DNA from: Delphinus delphis
Lineage: Eukaryota > Chordata > Mammalia > Artiodactyla > Delphinidae
Direction: 5' to 3'
Length of the DNA stretch: 64,000 bases
Assembly: GCF_949987515.2 (NCBI RefSeq)
Contig: NC_082694.2
Span: 13,323,958 to 13,387,957, forward strand
A program made the position numbers and the translations under genes. Under the pieces are notes generated by a model that worked only from the letters and a program-made list of their open reading frames with translations, did not search any database and was not told the origin of the DNA. This document shows positions 10,562 to 22,249 of the stretch, one piece after another (position 1 is the stretch's first letter; every line of letters begins with the position of its first letter).

Positions 10562-11491
10562 TCAGTTTGTATATTCAGTCTTGTAATGTATTGAGTTCCA
10601 CATTAGTCTTTTGAAATTGAAAGGTTGTTTTTCTTTCCCTAGATCTTTGGTCACTCCCACAGGTCGTCTGGGTGTGTTGGAGGTGTAGATAAATATCCGT
10701 GATTCACAGCTGACTCCAGAGTGAAATAGGAACCCACCTGTTCCTTGAGGAAGGTGAAAGGCAGACGTTCCTCGTCCGTCAGTGAATTCAGCTCTTTAAT
10801 GTTCTTTTTCTGAACTATGAGGCAGAATTTCTTAGGTAGCCAGGCTGCTTCCGGAAAGATCAGGCAACTTTGTTCCAAAAAATATGATGTTTTTTCTCAG
10901 TAGTAGCTTTTCTTAAGTGTGAAGTTGATACATAAAAGGTCTCTGGAAAAAGTCAGAAAACTGCATCAGCCCTAGAGGAGAAAAATGATCTTTTTTTTCT
11001 GTTGACATTTCGGGTACAACCGCCCTGTTTTGCCTGAGCAATGTCATCAAATGCTCAATCCTGGGTTGGCCCAGGAGCCAAGAATGTCCCTATCCTCAGA
11101 ATTTCCCTCTCCCTCTGCCTCTGGCTCCTTCTTCCTCCCAGCCCTCCCAGGGAGACTTCTTTGAAGTCAGGGACTCTCTGGAACTGTGTCCCCATCCTGA
11201 CTGTTGCCCACCACCAGCTGCCCTTGAGGCTCTTTCCAGGAGGCAGTCCTTTACCTGTCCCAGAGGAGGGGGTGGTCAAGCTGCCCCACCGGGGAGGAGT
11301 TTTCTACAGGCCAGGTGGGCAGTGAGAGAATAAGAACCACTTCTGCTGAGTAAAGCAAGGCTGAGAGTCACCTCCGGTTCTGATGCTTTTGTCTGGGACC
11401 ACTCTGAGGACCTCGCCTTCCAGGACCAGAACTTGCTGGTTCAGGTCTCGAATATTATACTTCTGAAAGGTTACGGATTTGACTTTGGGAC
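10562..11491 (-). pseudogene. IL37: IL37-like pseudogene: two trefoil exons, one exon missing, frameshift in last exon
   Basis: Exon A (11,491-11,372) has an acceptor ttttttcag and a donor gtgact. It encodes PKVKSVTFQKYNIRDLNQQV followed by LVLEGEVLRVVPDKSIRT, which matches the IL-37 stretch from SPKVKN to PDKNYIR, including the aliphatic-x-Asp motif (IRD). Exon B (from 10,809, acceptor gttcag) encodes KKNIKELNSLTDEERLPFTF, then KEQVGSYFTLESAVNHGY, matching the IL-37 last exon around its QVGSW..LESAAHPGW segment. Just after this the family frame is lost: the open frame reaches TGA at 10,651-10,653, while the family-like PVGVTKDLGKEK continues in another frame to TGA at 10,562-10,564. This fits a one-base deletion near the TTC/ATC codons. 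The exon that should lie between A and B (ending LQLK in relatives) is absent from the 562 bases separating them, and joining A to B directly would also break frame. No 5' exon was seen up to about 15 kb. A working cytokine is very unlikely. Confidence 0.82.
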
Positions 11492-14400
11492 CTGAAAAAA
11501 CAGTACTAGAGATTATGAACAATTAACAAGCTGCAGTTCACCAGCCTCAAGTTCCCGCCTTGCCCCGTGGGCTTAGGTGAGACGTATTCCTCTCATTAGT
11601 TTTTTTATCCCACCCATCCATCCATTCATTGAGGAACTTCAGTGATTAACCCCTGCACCCTGGAGTCAGATTAAGTCAGGGTCCAATCCCTGTTCAGTCA
11701 TTTACAAGCTGAACAACTTACTAAATTTCTCCAAATCTCATTTTGCCCACCAGTACAATGGCATTAATAAAAGCTATCTTACATAGGGTTCATGTGGGGA
11801 ATAGGAGGGAGGCAATGAAAGTTCATTACTATTAGTAGTGGTGGTATTGGTAACATTCATTGAAAAGTCATCATTATTACAAGTAATAGTTGTATGGATA
11901 CATCCAACTGGAGGGAAAGTAATACATCATGAAAAAATAATACATCCATGAAAGTACTAATGATACAACATCATTATTATTAGTGGTAGTATTGATGACC
12001 CTCTTTTCTGCACCCTCTCCCTGGCGGCCCATGCCCTCAGCAATGCCTGGGTGGCACAGATATCTGCCATGTTGGGCACCAGCGGGGCTAATGGTGAGGA
12101 AGATGAAAGGGTGAAGATGATGAGGTGAGGCAGAAAGGACCCAAGAACAGCAACTTTGTGCTGGGAGGGAATGGAGATGGCAAGACTTCTGTGCAAAATG
12201 CAGAGAGGTTGTGTCTGCCTTTGTGGAGCCTGAGTGGGCAGGACCAGCTGCAGGAGTGGCCAGGGATTTGCCTGACTCCGGGGGGATTCGGGCGTTCAGT
12301 CAGCTCAGCCCTGCTTGGGGGGTGGGCAAACCTAGACTGGGAACTTGTCCCTCTGCCACCTCTGATTGGCCAGGTGACCATCTATCAGTGAGTGAACTCA
12401 GGCTTTGCATGGGGGAGGGTACAAGCCCATATACAGAACTGATGATTGAGTCTATCTAGAACAAGAGCTATAAGATGTGATGATGTGATAGATGACCTTG
12501 TAGATTAGCAATCGTACTATATAATCATATACAGGCACACACATAGTCTAGCTTCCTACTCACTCCATAAACATGATGCCTTTAGCTGAGACCCATGCTT
12601 TGCACTTTCTTCCTGTCACCTAGGGTCAACCTCCTTCTCGTCCTGTAATCCTAACTCATGTGCCACCTCCTCCCTGAAGCCCTCCCTCAGTCCCTTAATG
12701 GGAGAGACATTTTCCTCTCAGAGCTGCCCAGCCCCAGCCCTTGGGGAAGAGCAGCTGTATGTCAATACCTCGTACTGCAGGTGTTGCCTGCTTGTGCAGG
12801 ATTAATTTCTGACTCATTCTATGTTGTTCATGGGGCCCAGGGTGGGGCTTTCAGTAACCAGCAATGGGTCAGAGTTCACTGGATTTGCCTCTCTGGATCT
12901 GGAGGAAGCTGTCTGTATGCTTCTGAGGTCTCTTCTGACCCCAGCCCTCTATGACTTTTGTTGCGGAATAAAACAATGAGGGTTAAAACTAACTGAAGAT
13001 ACATTTACTTGTATCTCCAAGTTCATATTGTATTTCTGGGGAAAAATCGATTTACACAAAAATTGGAATAAAAAGCACTAGAATATTTTTAAAAATCAAT
13101 AGTTCAACACTAACTGGTACCTATGAGAGCTGACAGAAGTAAATGTGTGATCCTGTACGTAACTTGCATCAGAGATTCACCACATGGTTGGCACACATTG
13201 GAAGAAAATCACCCCAAGTTGGATACCACTAAGGTAGGGCTGCCCAAATGAGGCAGTCCAGGACCCAGCCCTCTCCTGCATCATAAGGGTGTGGTCATGC
13301 AGGCAGGTGAACAAGGGCTCCATTACCTGGCTCTTTCAGCCTGCATCACCCCCGCCCCCCTGTCCCTCCACTCTTGCTTCATGCTTCAGTCCCAAGTTCC
13401 TTCTCTCCTGTATACTCCTTCACGCTTTTTTTTTACACTGCTCCCTCTGCCTGGAAATGCTTTCTACCTTTATTCTCAGCGTAATTCCAACTGCTCCTTT
13501 GAGATTCGGTGCAGGCGTCACCTCCTCTGGGATATATCCCCCAGTTCAGCCCCCCTCAGCATAGGCTGGTTCCCTGTGTTTCCATAGCAACCTGTGCTGC
13601 CTTCTAGTGCAGCCCTTTCCATATATAGAACATCAAAATTACTGTTAGAGGTCTGTCCCCCCCCTCCCTCCCCCACCAGCCTGTGATTGCTAAAAGATGA
13701 ATGAAAGACTTCCCGTGCTCGTTTGCATGAGCACAAGGGCGCATTCACGGGAACTTCCATGCCCCTATCCACTGCGTTCTTGGCACACCAGCTTCTACAC
13801 CCAAGTCAATGCCCAGGGTTCTTACAACAGGGCCCGGCTTCCAGGGGGTAGGTCGGGAGAACTTGAAAGAAGGGCATCTCAGCAGAGAATGGCGGTTGGG
13901 GGCTGCTGGTGGGGCAGATTCCAATACATCATTTCCCCTAGTCTCTGAGGGACCCCAGGGCCAGAGGAATTGGGGCCAGTCCAGTCCAGGAGTCTACACT
14001 TTTAATGCCAACCAAACCACCGCTGCATCAGCAAAACTGGGAATGGCAACCGCTCGCTGGAAGAGTAGCAAACACTCTTTTACTTTCTTCCTGACATTGG
14101 ATTTTCACGGCACTTTACAGACAAGGACGTGTGGGACCCGTGGAAACATTCTGGGACTCCAACTGAGGTTTTCCTGCCATGGGTGATGGAAAGACTCCTG
14201 GACCTAGAGGCGGCAGACCTGCTGGTCATCCTGTCTCTGCTACTTGCTAGCTGCGTGTCTTATATTCACACTTTTGATGATCTGTCTTTATCGGAAAAGT
14301 GGAAACAATACCTTACTAGTAAAGTTGTCATGGGAGTTTCCCTTTCCCTTGTGGAAAGAGCTCAGCCTGGAACTTAGTATACACTTGTCAGGAAATATGA

Positions 14401-15800
14401 GTTTCTTGTCCTTCACCAGCACCAAGTCCTGGATCAACTTCCTGGGCTTATTCTTCCCCCAAAGGCTAATTCTCTGAAAGCAGAAAGTGCAAAGGCTGGG
14501 TGTCACCTCCAACCACCCATCCCCAGTTTTAGATGCCCCCAGGAGAAATTTCCCCACTTCTAGGGGGAGGCTTAGCTACCCACCACCCTTCCTTCCCATC
14601 CTAAGACCCCTTGGAAGATCACCTGAGCGGGCAGAAACTACAGAAGAAAGGCTGAGGTCTGATGCCAGGGCACCTCGTGCTGACAGTAGGAGTCAAAGAC
14701 AAGTTAGCAAATGCAACGCCATTAGCCTAGGACTTGAGTTCATTGGCTTAGGGGTGATTTCATTGTTAATTTCTGCAGTTTCCAAAGGACAATCTGCAAA
14801 ACACTCACAAAGAAACACATTAATGCGCTTAAGGAGGTTCTGTGCCCAATAATTTGGGGAGATTCTGGATTGAATACTATTAAGTCTGGTTCCTTAAAAT
14901 GGGACTTCTCAGAGCCATTTTTTCAAAATATTCTGTGAGGAATTACAAGAGATTTTACCAATGGTGACTTAGCTAGACCAAAAAGGGGATCCCCTTTCTG
15001 ACTTTGGGGTTGGAGCTCTCAGTAAGCCTTTCAACAAGAAGGTTCTCATTCCTAGTTTTTCGTGTTTTTTTTTTTGTGGAGTAGGGAGTTTAGTAGCTGC
15101 AAACCAGTTGATTGGAGAAGCAGTGCTTTAAAGCTTTCTATATGAGGGTATGTATGAAAATTGTGTCTACTCATGATAGGACTGAAGGCCTGAATCATAA
15201 TATGTCCCTTTCCACCACTTTCCGGAATTGTCCCTGTCTACTTAATGTGCTAGAGAGAGTCCCAGAGTCCAGTTCTCTGGCAAATTAGACAGAGGAAAAA
15301 CCATTTCCATAGATAGCATTTAACCCATTTCCTGTTTGGGAACCAATTTTGACGCCCATGATGAATTTGTAGAGGTTGCTTACATTCCAGGTCTGGCTGG
15401 GATTCATGCTAGTCCTCACGGGACTCATGGTCAATGTTCATGTCTGAGCTACCGTCCAAAGAAGACATCACCCAAGCTGAGAATTAACGCAATGGGAGAG
15501 GTGAAGGGAACTCAGGACCTGCAAAGATCAGGGGATGTTTGTTATGGACCCTACTCTAGGAAACCTCACCTAGTGCCCTAATGCCTACAGGACCTTGCCT
15601 TATCTCTACTTGGGAATGTTGCTTTAATGTCGCAGGACCAGATCATTTCAATTCACAATGGAATTCTATTTAGATTGTAGCCCTCGGAGGTAATTCGGTG
15701 GTGTGCCTGTCAAATGACAATTTATTTTTGGCCACTTGCCATATTGTGTTTCCCATGTGGAAGGATTCCCAGGAATCACTGCGGGGGCGGTTGGGGGGAA
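11492..15800. other. Gene-free stretch next to the IL37-like pseudogene
   Basis: I searched the minus strand for the missing 5' exons of the pseudogene at 10.6-11.5 kb and saw none. A plus-strand MIR-like remnant lies at about 11,655-11,800 ('caatccctgttcagtcattt') and another near 14,200-14,300. The remaining frames are short and unrecognised. Confidence 0.5.
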
Positions 15801-15804
15801 GGTT

Positions 15805-15925
15805 CTTGCTAAAATGCAGATTCTGATTCAGTAGGTCTCGTGGGTCCTGAGCTTCTACATATCCAACAAGTTCTCAGGGGATTCTGCTGGTTCACAGACC
15901 ACACTTTGAGTAGCAAGGCTCTAAG
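15805..15925 (+). mobile_element. MER5-like hAT remnant
   Basis: 'cagattctgattcagtaggtc' through 'cacactttgagtagcaaggc' is the hallmark of MER5-type nonautonomous hAT elements. Confidence 0.6.
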
Positions 15926-16003
15926 AAGCTCCACCTCTAGTGCCTTGGAGCAGAGCAGGCTTACAATCCTGCCTCTTGTGTGGGCCGGGGCCTGGGGTGG
16001 GGG

Positions 16004-16028
16004 ACACACACACACACACACACACACA
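16004..16028 (+). repeat. (AC)n microsatellite
   Basis: An uninterrupted AC run of about 12 units. Confidence 0.95.
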
Positions 16029-16044
16029 ACCTTAATCCTCTTTT

Positions 16045-16260
16045 GGATCTCCACAGCACTTTACAGTGTAAAAGCCGTTTTGCATGCATGACTCAGCAAA
16101 TCCTTACCATGAAACTTCAAAGGACACTGGGTGAGTATTTTTAGCCCCTTTTATAAAGATAAAGATAATCTTCTATAAAGATAAAGATAAAGAAACAAGT
16201 TGAGAGAGGCCCCCAAGGTCATAGGGCCATGGAGCTCAAATCCAGACTTCCCAGTGCGCT
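16045..16260 (-). mobile_element. MIR-type SINE remnant
   Basis: Pattern 'aatccttaccatgaaa..cctttttataaag' and 'gggccatggagctcaaatcc' fits a reverse MIR. A 'ataaagataaag' stutter lies within it at about 16,155-16,190. Confidence 0.4.
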
Positions 16261-16464
16261 TCCCATCAGACAGAATGCCAGGTGGGAGGTCACCAGACAG
16301 CAGTGCTCATCTCAGGCCCACCACCAACTTGCAGGGTGACACGGTAAGTTATGTAAGATTTCTGGGCCCCCAAAGACATGGTACACAGAAAACGTTCGAT
16401 GAGATCTCAGAAAGTACCAGAATTTTGTGGTTGTCTGTGGCTGGAGGAGCTTCGCAAACTTTAA

Positions 16465-16775
16465 TGAGCACGTGAATTACCTGGAGACCTCGTTAAAGTG
16501 CAGTCTGATTCAGTAGGTGTTTAATGGGGCCCAAGGCTGCATTTCTGACAAGTTCCTAGGTGATACCAAGGCAGTAGATCCATGGACCATGCGCTTAACG
16601 CTGGCTGTGTTTTGGGGTCACCTGAGGAGCTTTAAAAATGATAGATCTGGGTGCCATTCCCCAGGGGCTGACTCCATTGGTCTCGGGTAGGGCCCAGGCT
16701 TCAGTATTTTTTGAAAGCTCCCTAGTGATTTTAATGCGCAGCCAGTCTTGAGAATCACTGTGCTGTAGGGTTGGG
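16465..16775 (+). mobile_element. Two adjacent MER5/MER20-like hAT remnants
   Basis: First: 'tctgattcagtaggtgttta' to 'ccatggaccatgcgc' (about 16,465-16,600). Second: 'ttggggtcacctgaggagct' to 'ttgagaatcactgtgct' (about 16,600-16,775). Both are diverged. Confidence 0.5.
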
Positions 16776-17240
16776 CTCCTAACTGGAAACAGTCTACACT
16801 GTCAGGTAATACAGCTTCCTAATAACACTTGAGCTCCCCTGCTAGATTTTCTGGTATGAGATGAGTCATATTTATAGTTGTTACCAGGATAGGAACTACT
16901 TTTCCGCCCTTATTTTCTTCTTCTATGGTTCTAACTCCAGAGTCCTTTGGGAATCCCACTGGGAGATGAATCTAGAAAGTTACTCTCTTGGCTACAGAAG
17001 AGAGTGGAGTCTGGCCTGTTTGTGGTAGGAAAGAAATGCCCAGAGAGCCTCTCTTTACTAACCAAATTCAGCCCCATCTGGATCAGACAGAATCATTGCC
17101 GCAAGGCTTTCTTACCTTCCTAGGACATTTGGAGGTTGCGTTTATCCCAATTATTAGCTTAGAAACATGGTTCCCCAAGTGTTCACCAAGGTGCCCTGGG
17201 GCACCTCACCACACTCACAGGAGTGCCATGGGATACTTTA

Positions 17241-17463
17241 TTTATTTTTAAAATTAATTTTTATTGGAGTATAGTTGCTTTACAATGTTGTGTTAGTTTC
17301 TACTGTACAGCAAAATGAGTCAGCCATACATACGTCCCCGCCGTTTTGGACTTCCTTCCCATTCAGGTCACCACAGTGCATTAGGTAGAGTTCCCTGTGT
17401 TATGCGGTATGTTCTCACTAGTTATCTATTTTATACATAGTATCAATAGTGTACATGTGTCAA
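17241..17463 (-). mobile_element. 5'-truncated L1, 3' end
   Basis: Reverse L1 terminus 'tttttattggagtatagttg' onward. The 17-base duplication tgcca(t/c)gggatacttta flanks it (17,224-17,240 and 17,464-17,480) with one mismatch. Confidence 0.85.
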
Positions 17464-17579
17464 TGCCACGGGATACTTTAAATTTTTGAGGGAAACAAGA
17501 ACATGGGTTAGACCTGTGTATGCAAATTCCATTAAGTTGTATCAATCTGACTACTTAATAAACAGAACTGTCAGGCATA

Positions 17580-17580
<1 letters not shown>

Positions 17581-17638
<58 letters not shown>

Positions 17639-17640
17639 TT
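17581..17640 (+). repeat. Compound microsatellite (GT)10(AT)15(T)10
   Basis: Three uninterrupted simple runs follow one another. Likely length-variable. Confidence 0.95.
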
Positions 17641-18074
17641 ATTTTTTGTCTTAGAGGTTCTTTGTAGAAGTTCCTGAGACCCTAAGGCACAGTGAGCTGA
17701 GAAGTCTGGGAACCTCTGGTTGAGAAGATGGAGGTCATATTGCTTAGGGATTAGTCAATCCTTTTGACAGTGCATTTAGGTGTGGAAACAAAGCTCGTAG
17801 AATGGGGATGGGATGTGCTGGGAGATGGAGAGGATTAGACTGATCCATCCAATAAACAAGGGAAAGTCTGATACTTCCACAAGCATCCTGAGAAGGACAA
17901 GGCAAGGGGCCTAGAGATTGAGGGAGGCCAAGAAACATGAAAGGAGAGAGAAGACTGGGAGCTGGGACTGGAGGAGATGGCGTCTGAGAAGTTCCTGATG
18001 GCGGTGTCACTGATGGACGTCTACCAGGAAGGGTGAAGATTGTTTTCTGGACCGTTGTCTTCCCCCGTGTGTGC

Positions 18075-18615
18075 TGACCCCTTGCTACTTCAAGTGTGGT
18101 CTGCGGATCAGCAGTATCATTTGAGAGCTTATGAGAAATGAAGAATCTGGGGCCCCACTCCAACCCCAGAAAGAGACTCTACTTTTTAAAAAAATCTATT
18201 TATTTGATTTATTTTATTTTTGGCTGTGTTGGGTCTTCGTTGCTGTGCGTGGGCTTCCCCTAGTTGTGGCGAGTGGGGGCTACTCTTCGTTGCGGTGTGG
18301 CTTCTGTTGTTGCAGAGCACAGGCTCTAGGCGTGGGCTTCAGTAGTTGTGGCACACGGGCTTCAGTAGTTGTGGCACGCAGGCTCAGTAGTTGTGGCTTG
18401 CAGGCTCTAGAGCGCAGGCTCAGTAGTTTTGGCGTACGGGCTTAGCTTCTCCGTGGCATGTGGCATCTTCCCGGACCAGGGCTCGAACCCGTGTTCCCTG
18501 CATTGGCAGGTAGATTCTTAACCACTGCACCACCAGAGAAGCCCCAGACTCTGCATTTTAACAAGATCCCCAGGTGGTTCTCATGCACACTGGGGTTTGA
18601 GAAGCACTGTGCTAG
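18075..18615 (+). mobile_element. MER5-like hAT remnant split by a SINE
   Basis: 18,075-18,180 ('caagtgtggtctgcggatc') and 18,546-18,615 ('tctgcattttaacaagatcc', 'gagaagcactgtgct') are the two halves of one element. The SINE at 18,181-18,545 separates them, with 'agactct' on both sides. Confidence 0.65.
18181..18545 (-). mobile_element. tRNA-derived SINE, long CHR-related form
   Basis: AT-rich tail, 'ggctgtgttgggtcttcgtt', then repeated 'cagtagttgtggc' modules, ending 'accaccagagaagcccc'. About 360 bases, longer than the 200-base CHR copies because the 'tagttgtggc' module is repeated. Short duplication 'agactct'. Confidence 0.85.
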
Positions 18616-19889
18616 CTGAGAATTTCTCAGCTGAAATACCCAAAGGAGTTAATAAAAATACGAAGGCCTGTGTCCCACCCTCAGAAATTCCTATTTGATT
18701 GATCTAGGGAGCAGACTCACCATCAGGATATCTAAGGCTTGCTGGTATTTCTAAAGCCAAGTTTGCTAACTACAGGGCTAGTAACACCCAGTAGCAACTC
18801 TTTTTCCTTTTTTTTTTTAGAGGAAACCAAAGTTCTGGGTCAGTTTGGGACCAACATAGGAGCCAATTGAAATATGTGAACCATGAGAGAGGTCAGAGGA
18901 TATAAGAAATCGGTGACGATGAGAGGTATTCCTGAGGTGTTAGGGAACGGGGTAGGGGAAATTGGGTTTCCACCATATGTTGGGTAGGGGATTAAGTTAA
19001 TTCCTATTTAAACATTGCAAAAAAGATGACCCCAATCGTCTGAAGAACTTGGAGACATTTAGGTGACTGATATCCAGTTATGGACAGAATTGGCTCACAA
19101 GGGTAATGAAATTCACAACAGATCTTTAGATGGTATCCAATCGGGTGATATCCACAGATCCACCTAGAAAAATGCTACATTCAGTCATCTGGGATCTGTC
19201 TCCATCAGCAAAGAATGCTCAAAGCAGTGGGACCAAAAGCACTCTCCTAAGACTAATTCTCTATTTGTTTTCAAAATGAGTCATTGTATCCCCTGGAATA
19301 GAGTGAGTGACGTCAGTGGTACCCTACCAGGACACACCAAGGCATGTATGTTCTCAAGCTCCATTCTCTCCCTCCCACTGTATCTCTAACAACCCATTGA
19401 TTTTTAGGGCCTCCTGGGAGAAAATATCTGTTCTTGTTCTTTGGAGCAAGTTGCTTGGAGTGGTCTTAGGAATGAAATTACGAATAGTTAGAGAAACATA
19501 AGGAGGAGCATTGTGAAAAAAAAACAGTGAAAAACAAACCCCCCAAAACCAACCCAGCCAGGCCAAGCCAATGAGTGCTCTTCCAGCCCCTCGTCCATGC
19601 AGGTCCATAGCTAAGGAAGACGATTTAGACTTGATCTAGGGGATTGAGAAGGGCCAAAATCATTGGTGCCCATAGCCCAGAGGGGGTGTTCCAGAAACCA
19701 GGAGTGAGGACCACATACCTGGGCCAGGGATGCACCGTGTGTGCAGCTCTGAGTGGATGTCGGCGTGCTGGTGTGTCTTATGTACCACCAGGAACTGTTG
19801 CTCATCTGGAATGGATGGTGGATGGGAGTGGATGGGAATGGGTAGATGTGAAATTATGACAGCAACAATTAGTCAACAGCTCGCTGGTG

Positions 19890-20330
19890 GGGCAAAGTAA
19901 AGATGACTGCAGATTCTTTGATATTCCTCTCCTTGAGAGGTGTGGTCTATGCGCCCTCTCCTTGACTCTGGGTGGGCGCTGTGATTGCTTGACCAATAGA
20001 AGGCAGTGGAACTGTGTCTGCTTCCAGCCGCTTCCAGGTCTTAGGGACTGGCAGCTTGTACTTCCTGTCTGTTGGAATATTTGTTCTTGCAAGCCAGCCA
20101 TCATACTGTGAGAAATTCCAAGCAGCCCCACTAAGGGGTCCACGTGGAAAGAAATTGGGGCTCTACTGAAAGCCCCAGCTGAGCTCCTAGCTGATATCTA
20201 ACACCAACATGAGAGCAGAACGAGTGACCTGCTGGAAAATCATCCTCCAGGCCCAGCCGAGCCACATGAAACAGAGTCGCTATCTCAGCTGAGCCCTGTC
20301 CATAATGCAGAATTGTGAACAAAATAGGCC
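19890..20330 (+). repeat. Possible MaLR-type LTR
   Basis: Segments 'ctctccttgagaggtgtgg', 'aagcagccccactaagggg' and 'gcccagccgagccacatg', ending 'agaattgtgaacaaaatag', recall MLT1-like LTRs. The copy at 21,715-22,245 shares the 'aagcagcccca' and 'gttttgaacaaaata' blocks. It is diverged, with no duplication seen. Confidence 0.45.
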
Positions 20331-20896
20331 ACAAAGTTTTGCGGTGGTTGGTTATGGTGGTTGGTTAATAGATAATTAGAAGAGGTTTTGGTATCAGGAG
20401 AGGTGCTCCAGTAACTAAAATGTAAAACATGTGACCCTGGCTTTGGGTTTGGGTGGCCGGTGGAAGCTGGAAGTCTTTGCTCATGAGGGCGTGAAGGGCA
20501 GTGAGGAAAATGCGACTGAAAGCCGGAGAAAAGAATGATGTGTGTTATGTTGTGGTGGGAAGTTTAGCAAAACTGTTGCCTAAGGTAATGTGGGAAATTG
20601 AACCTTAGAAGGATTGAAGGGCGTACCTGGCAGGTCCTTTAAGAAACTTGAAGGTCTTGTCCCACAGAAGCCTCACAGGCAATGCAAGGTAGATGGGCCA
20701 TCTGGAAAGGAAACGTAGGTGTGTTTTTTTGTCTAGTTGAATTGATTATCAATTGCGAATGCAAAATGTTTTTTTAAACTTTTGTTATTGAATTTATTTT
20801 TCCGTTAGAGAAGAATTTAATTGATTTACAAGTATTAATCGAACATCAATCTATAGTTTGATTCCAAGTTACTTAAAAGGAAGATCATTGGAATTT

Positions 20897-20932
20897 TATA
20901 TATACACGTACATATATGTACGTGTATATATA
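20897..20932. repeat. 36-base perfect palindrome
   Basis: Two 18-base arms, centred between 20,914 and 20,915, are exact reverse complements: the left arm is tatatatacacgtacata. It is an AT/CpG-alternating sequence able to extrude a cruciform, and lies upstream of a reverse L1 fragment. Confidence 0.9.
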
Positions 20933-20974
20933 TATAATATATACGATGGTTGAAAATTTTGTTCTCATAGACTT

Positions 20975-21192
20975 TATTTTTTATTAAAATTTTTTATTGA
21001 AGTATAGCTGGTTTACAATAATATATGTTATAGGTGTACAATACAATGATTCATAATTTTTAAAGGTTATATTCCATTTTTAGTTATTATAAAATATTGG
21101 CTATATTCCCTATGCTGTATGTTATATCCTTGTAGCTTATTTTATACCTAATAGTTTGTAACTCTTAATCCACTGCCCCTACATTGCTACAA
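20975..21192 (-). mobile_element. L1 3' end, older
   Basis: Reverse L1 3' UTR: 'tttttattgaagtatagctg', 'ttcatttttagttattataa'-like stretch, 'ctatgctgtatgttatatcc'. Moderately diverged. Confidence 0.65.
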
Positions 21193-21289
21193 TGCAAGAC
21201 GTTTTTAAAGGAATGATAAAAGCTTGGACTGAAAGGGACAGAGAAGTAAAAAAATAAAATGAGGACTTAATGTATATAATCTAATATAT

Positions 21290-21690
21290 ATAACAATAAT
21301 GGCCCCAAGATGTCTACATCCTAATCCCCAGAACCTGTGACTATGTTACTTTACATGGCAAAGGGGACTTTACAGATGTGATTAAGGGTCGTGAGATGGG
21401 AAGATGATTCTGGGTGAACCAAATGTAATTACAGGGGTCCTTGTAAGTGAAAGAGGTAGCAGGAGAATCAGAGTCAGAGTGATGTGCTATTTAAAAAATT
21501 CGAGCAGCTACTGCTGGCCTTGAACTTGGGAAAGAGCCATGGAACATGTGGGCTTGGCCAGAATTGGCCCACAGGTTGGACTTTTCCTGGTTTAGATGAT
21601 GAAGTCCTGGACCGCAAGCTGATGCCTTCATTGGATGAGACTTCTGGGGCCCTTGGGAGGGCATAAGTGTATTTCGCATAAGGGAGGAGT
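21290..21690 (+). repeat. Possible MaLR/ERVL-type LTR remnant
   Basis: 'ggccccaagatgtctacatc', 'cagaacctgtgactatgtta' and 'ggggactttacagatgtgat' form a widely repeated mammalian block. Class uncertain. Confidence 0.45.
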
Positions 21691-21714
21691 TGAAATAATC
21701 ATGGCCAAGAGGCA

Positions 21715-22245
21715 GACTGTGATAGTTTAACTATGAATGCAAGTTCCTTGACATTTCTCCCATCGAGAGATGACATTTACATGCGCTCCTCTTGAATCGG
21801 TGCAGGTTCTTTGATGGATCAATAGAATATGTCAGAATTGAAGTATTGCCAGTTGCTGGACCCAGGTTTTAAGAGACTACCAACTTCTACTCTTCTTCCA
21901 TTCTTCTGTAGGTTGGGATACTTGCTCTTGGAACCCAGCTACCATTCTGTAAAGAAGCCCAAGCAGCCCCAAGGAGAGGCCACGTGGAGAGGAATTGGGT
22001 CCCTTGGCCAATAGCCCTTGGCCAGTAGCCCTGGCTGAGTTCCTGATCCGTAGTAAGCACCAACGTGCCAGCCTTGGATGTGAATCCTCCATCCAGCTAA
22101 GCCCCCTGACATTGCCTGGAGCAGCAATGAGTTGTCCCCACTGAGCCCTGTCCACCTGGCAGAGTTTTGAACAAAATAAATGGTTGTTATTATTTTAAGC
22201 TACTCAGTTTGGGATGGTTAGTAATGTAACAGCAGATAACAAAGA
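21715..22245 (+). repeat. Possible MaLR-type LTR, second copy
   Basis: 'gtgatagtttaactatgaat' to 'aataaatggttgttattatt' and 'taacagcagataacaaagat'. It contains an AATAAA near its 3' end, as LTRs do, and shares blocks with 19,890-20,330. Confidence 0.5.
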
Positions 22246-22249
22246 TATT

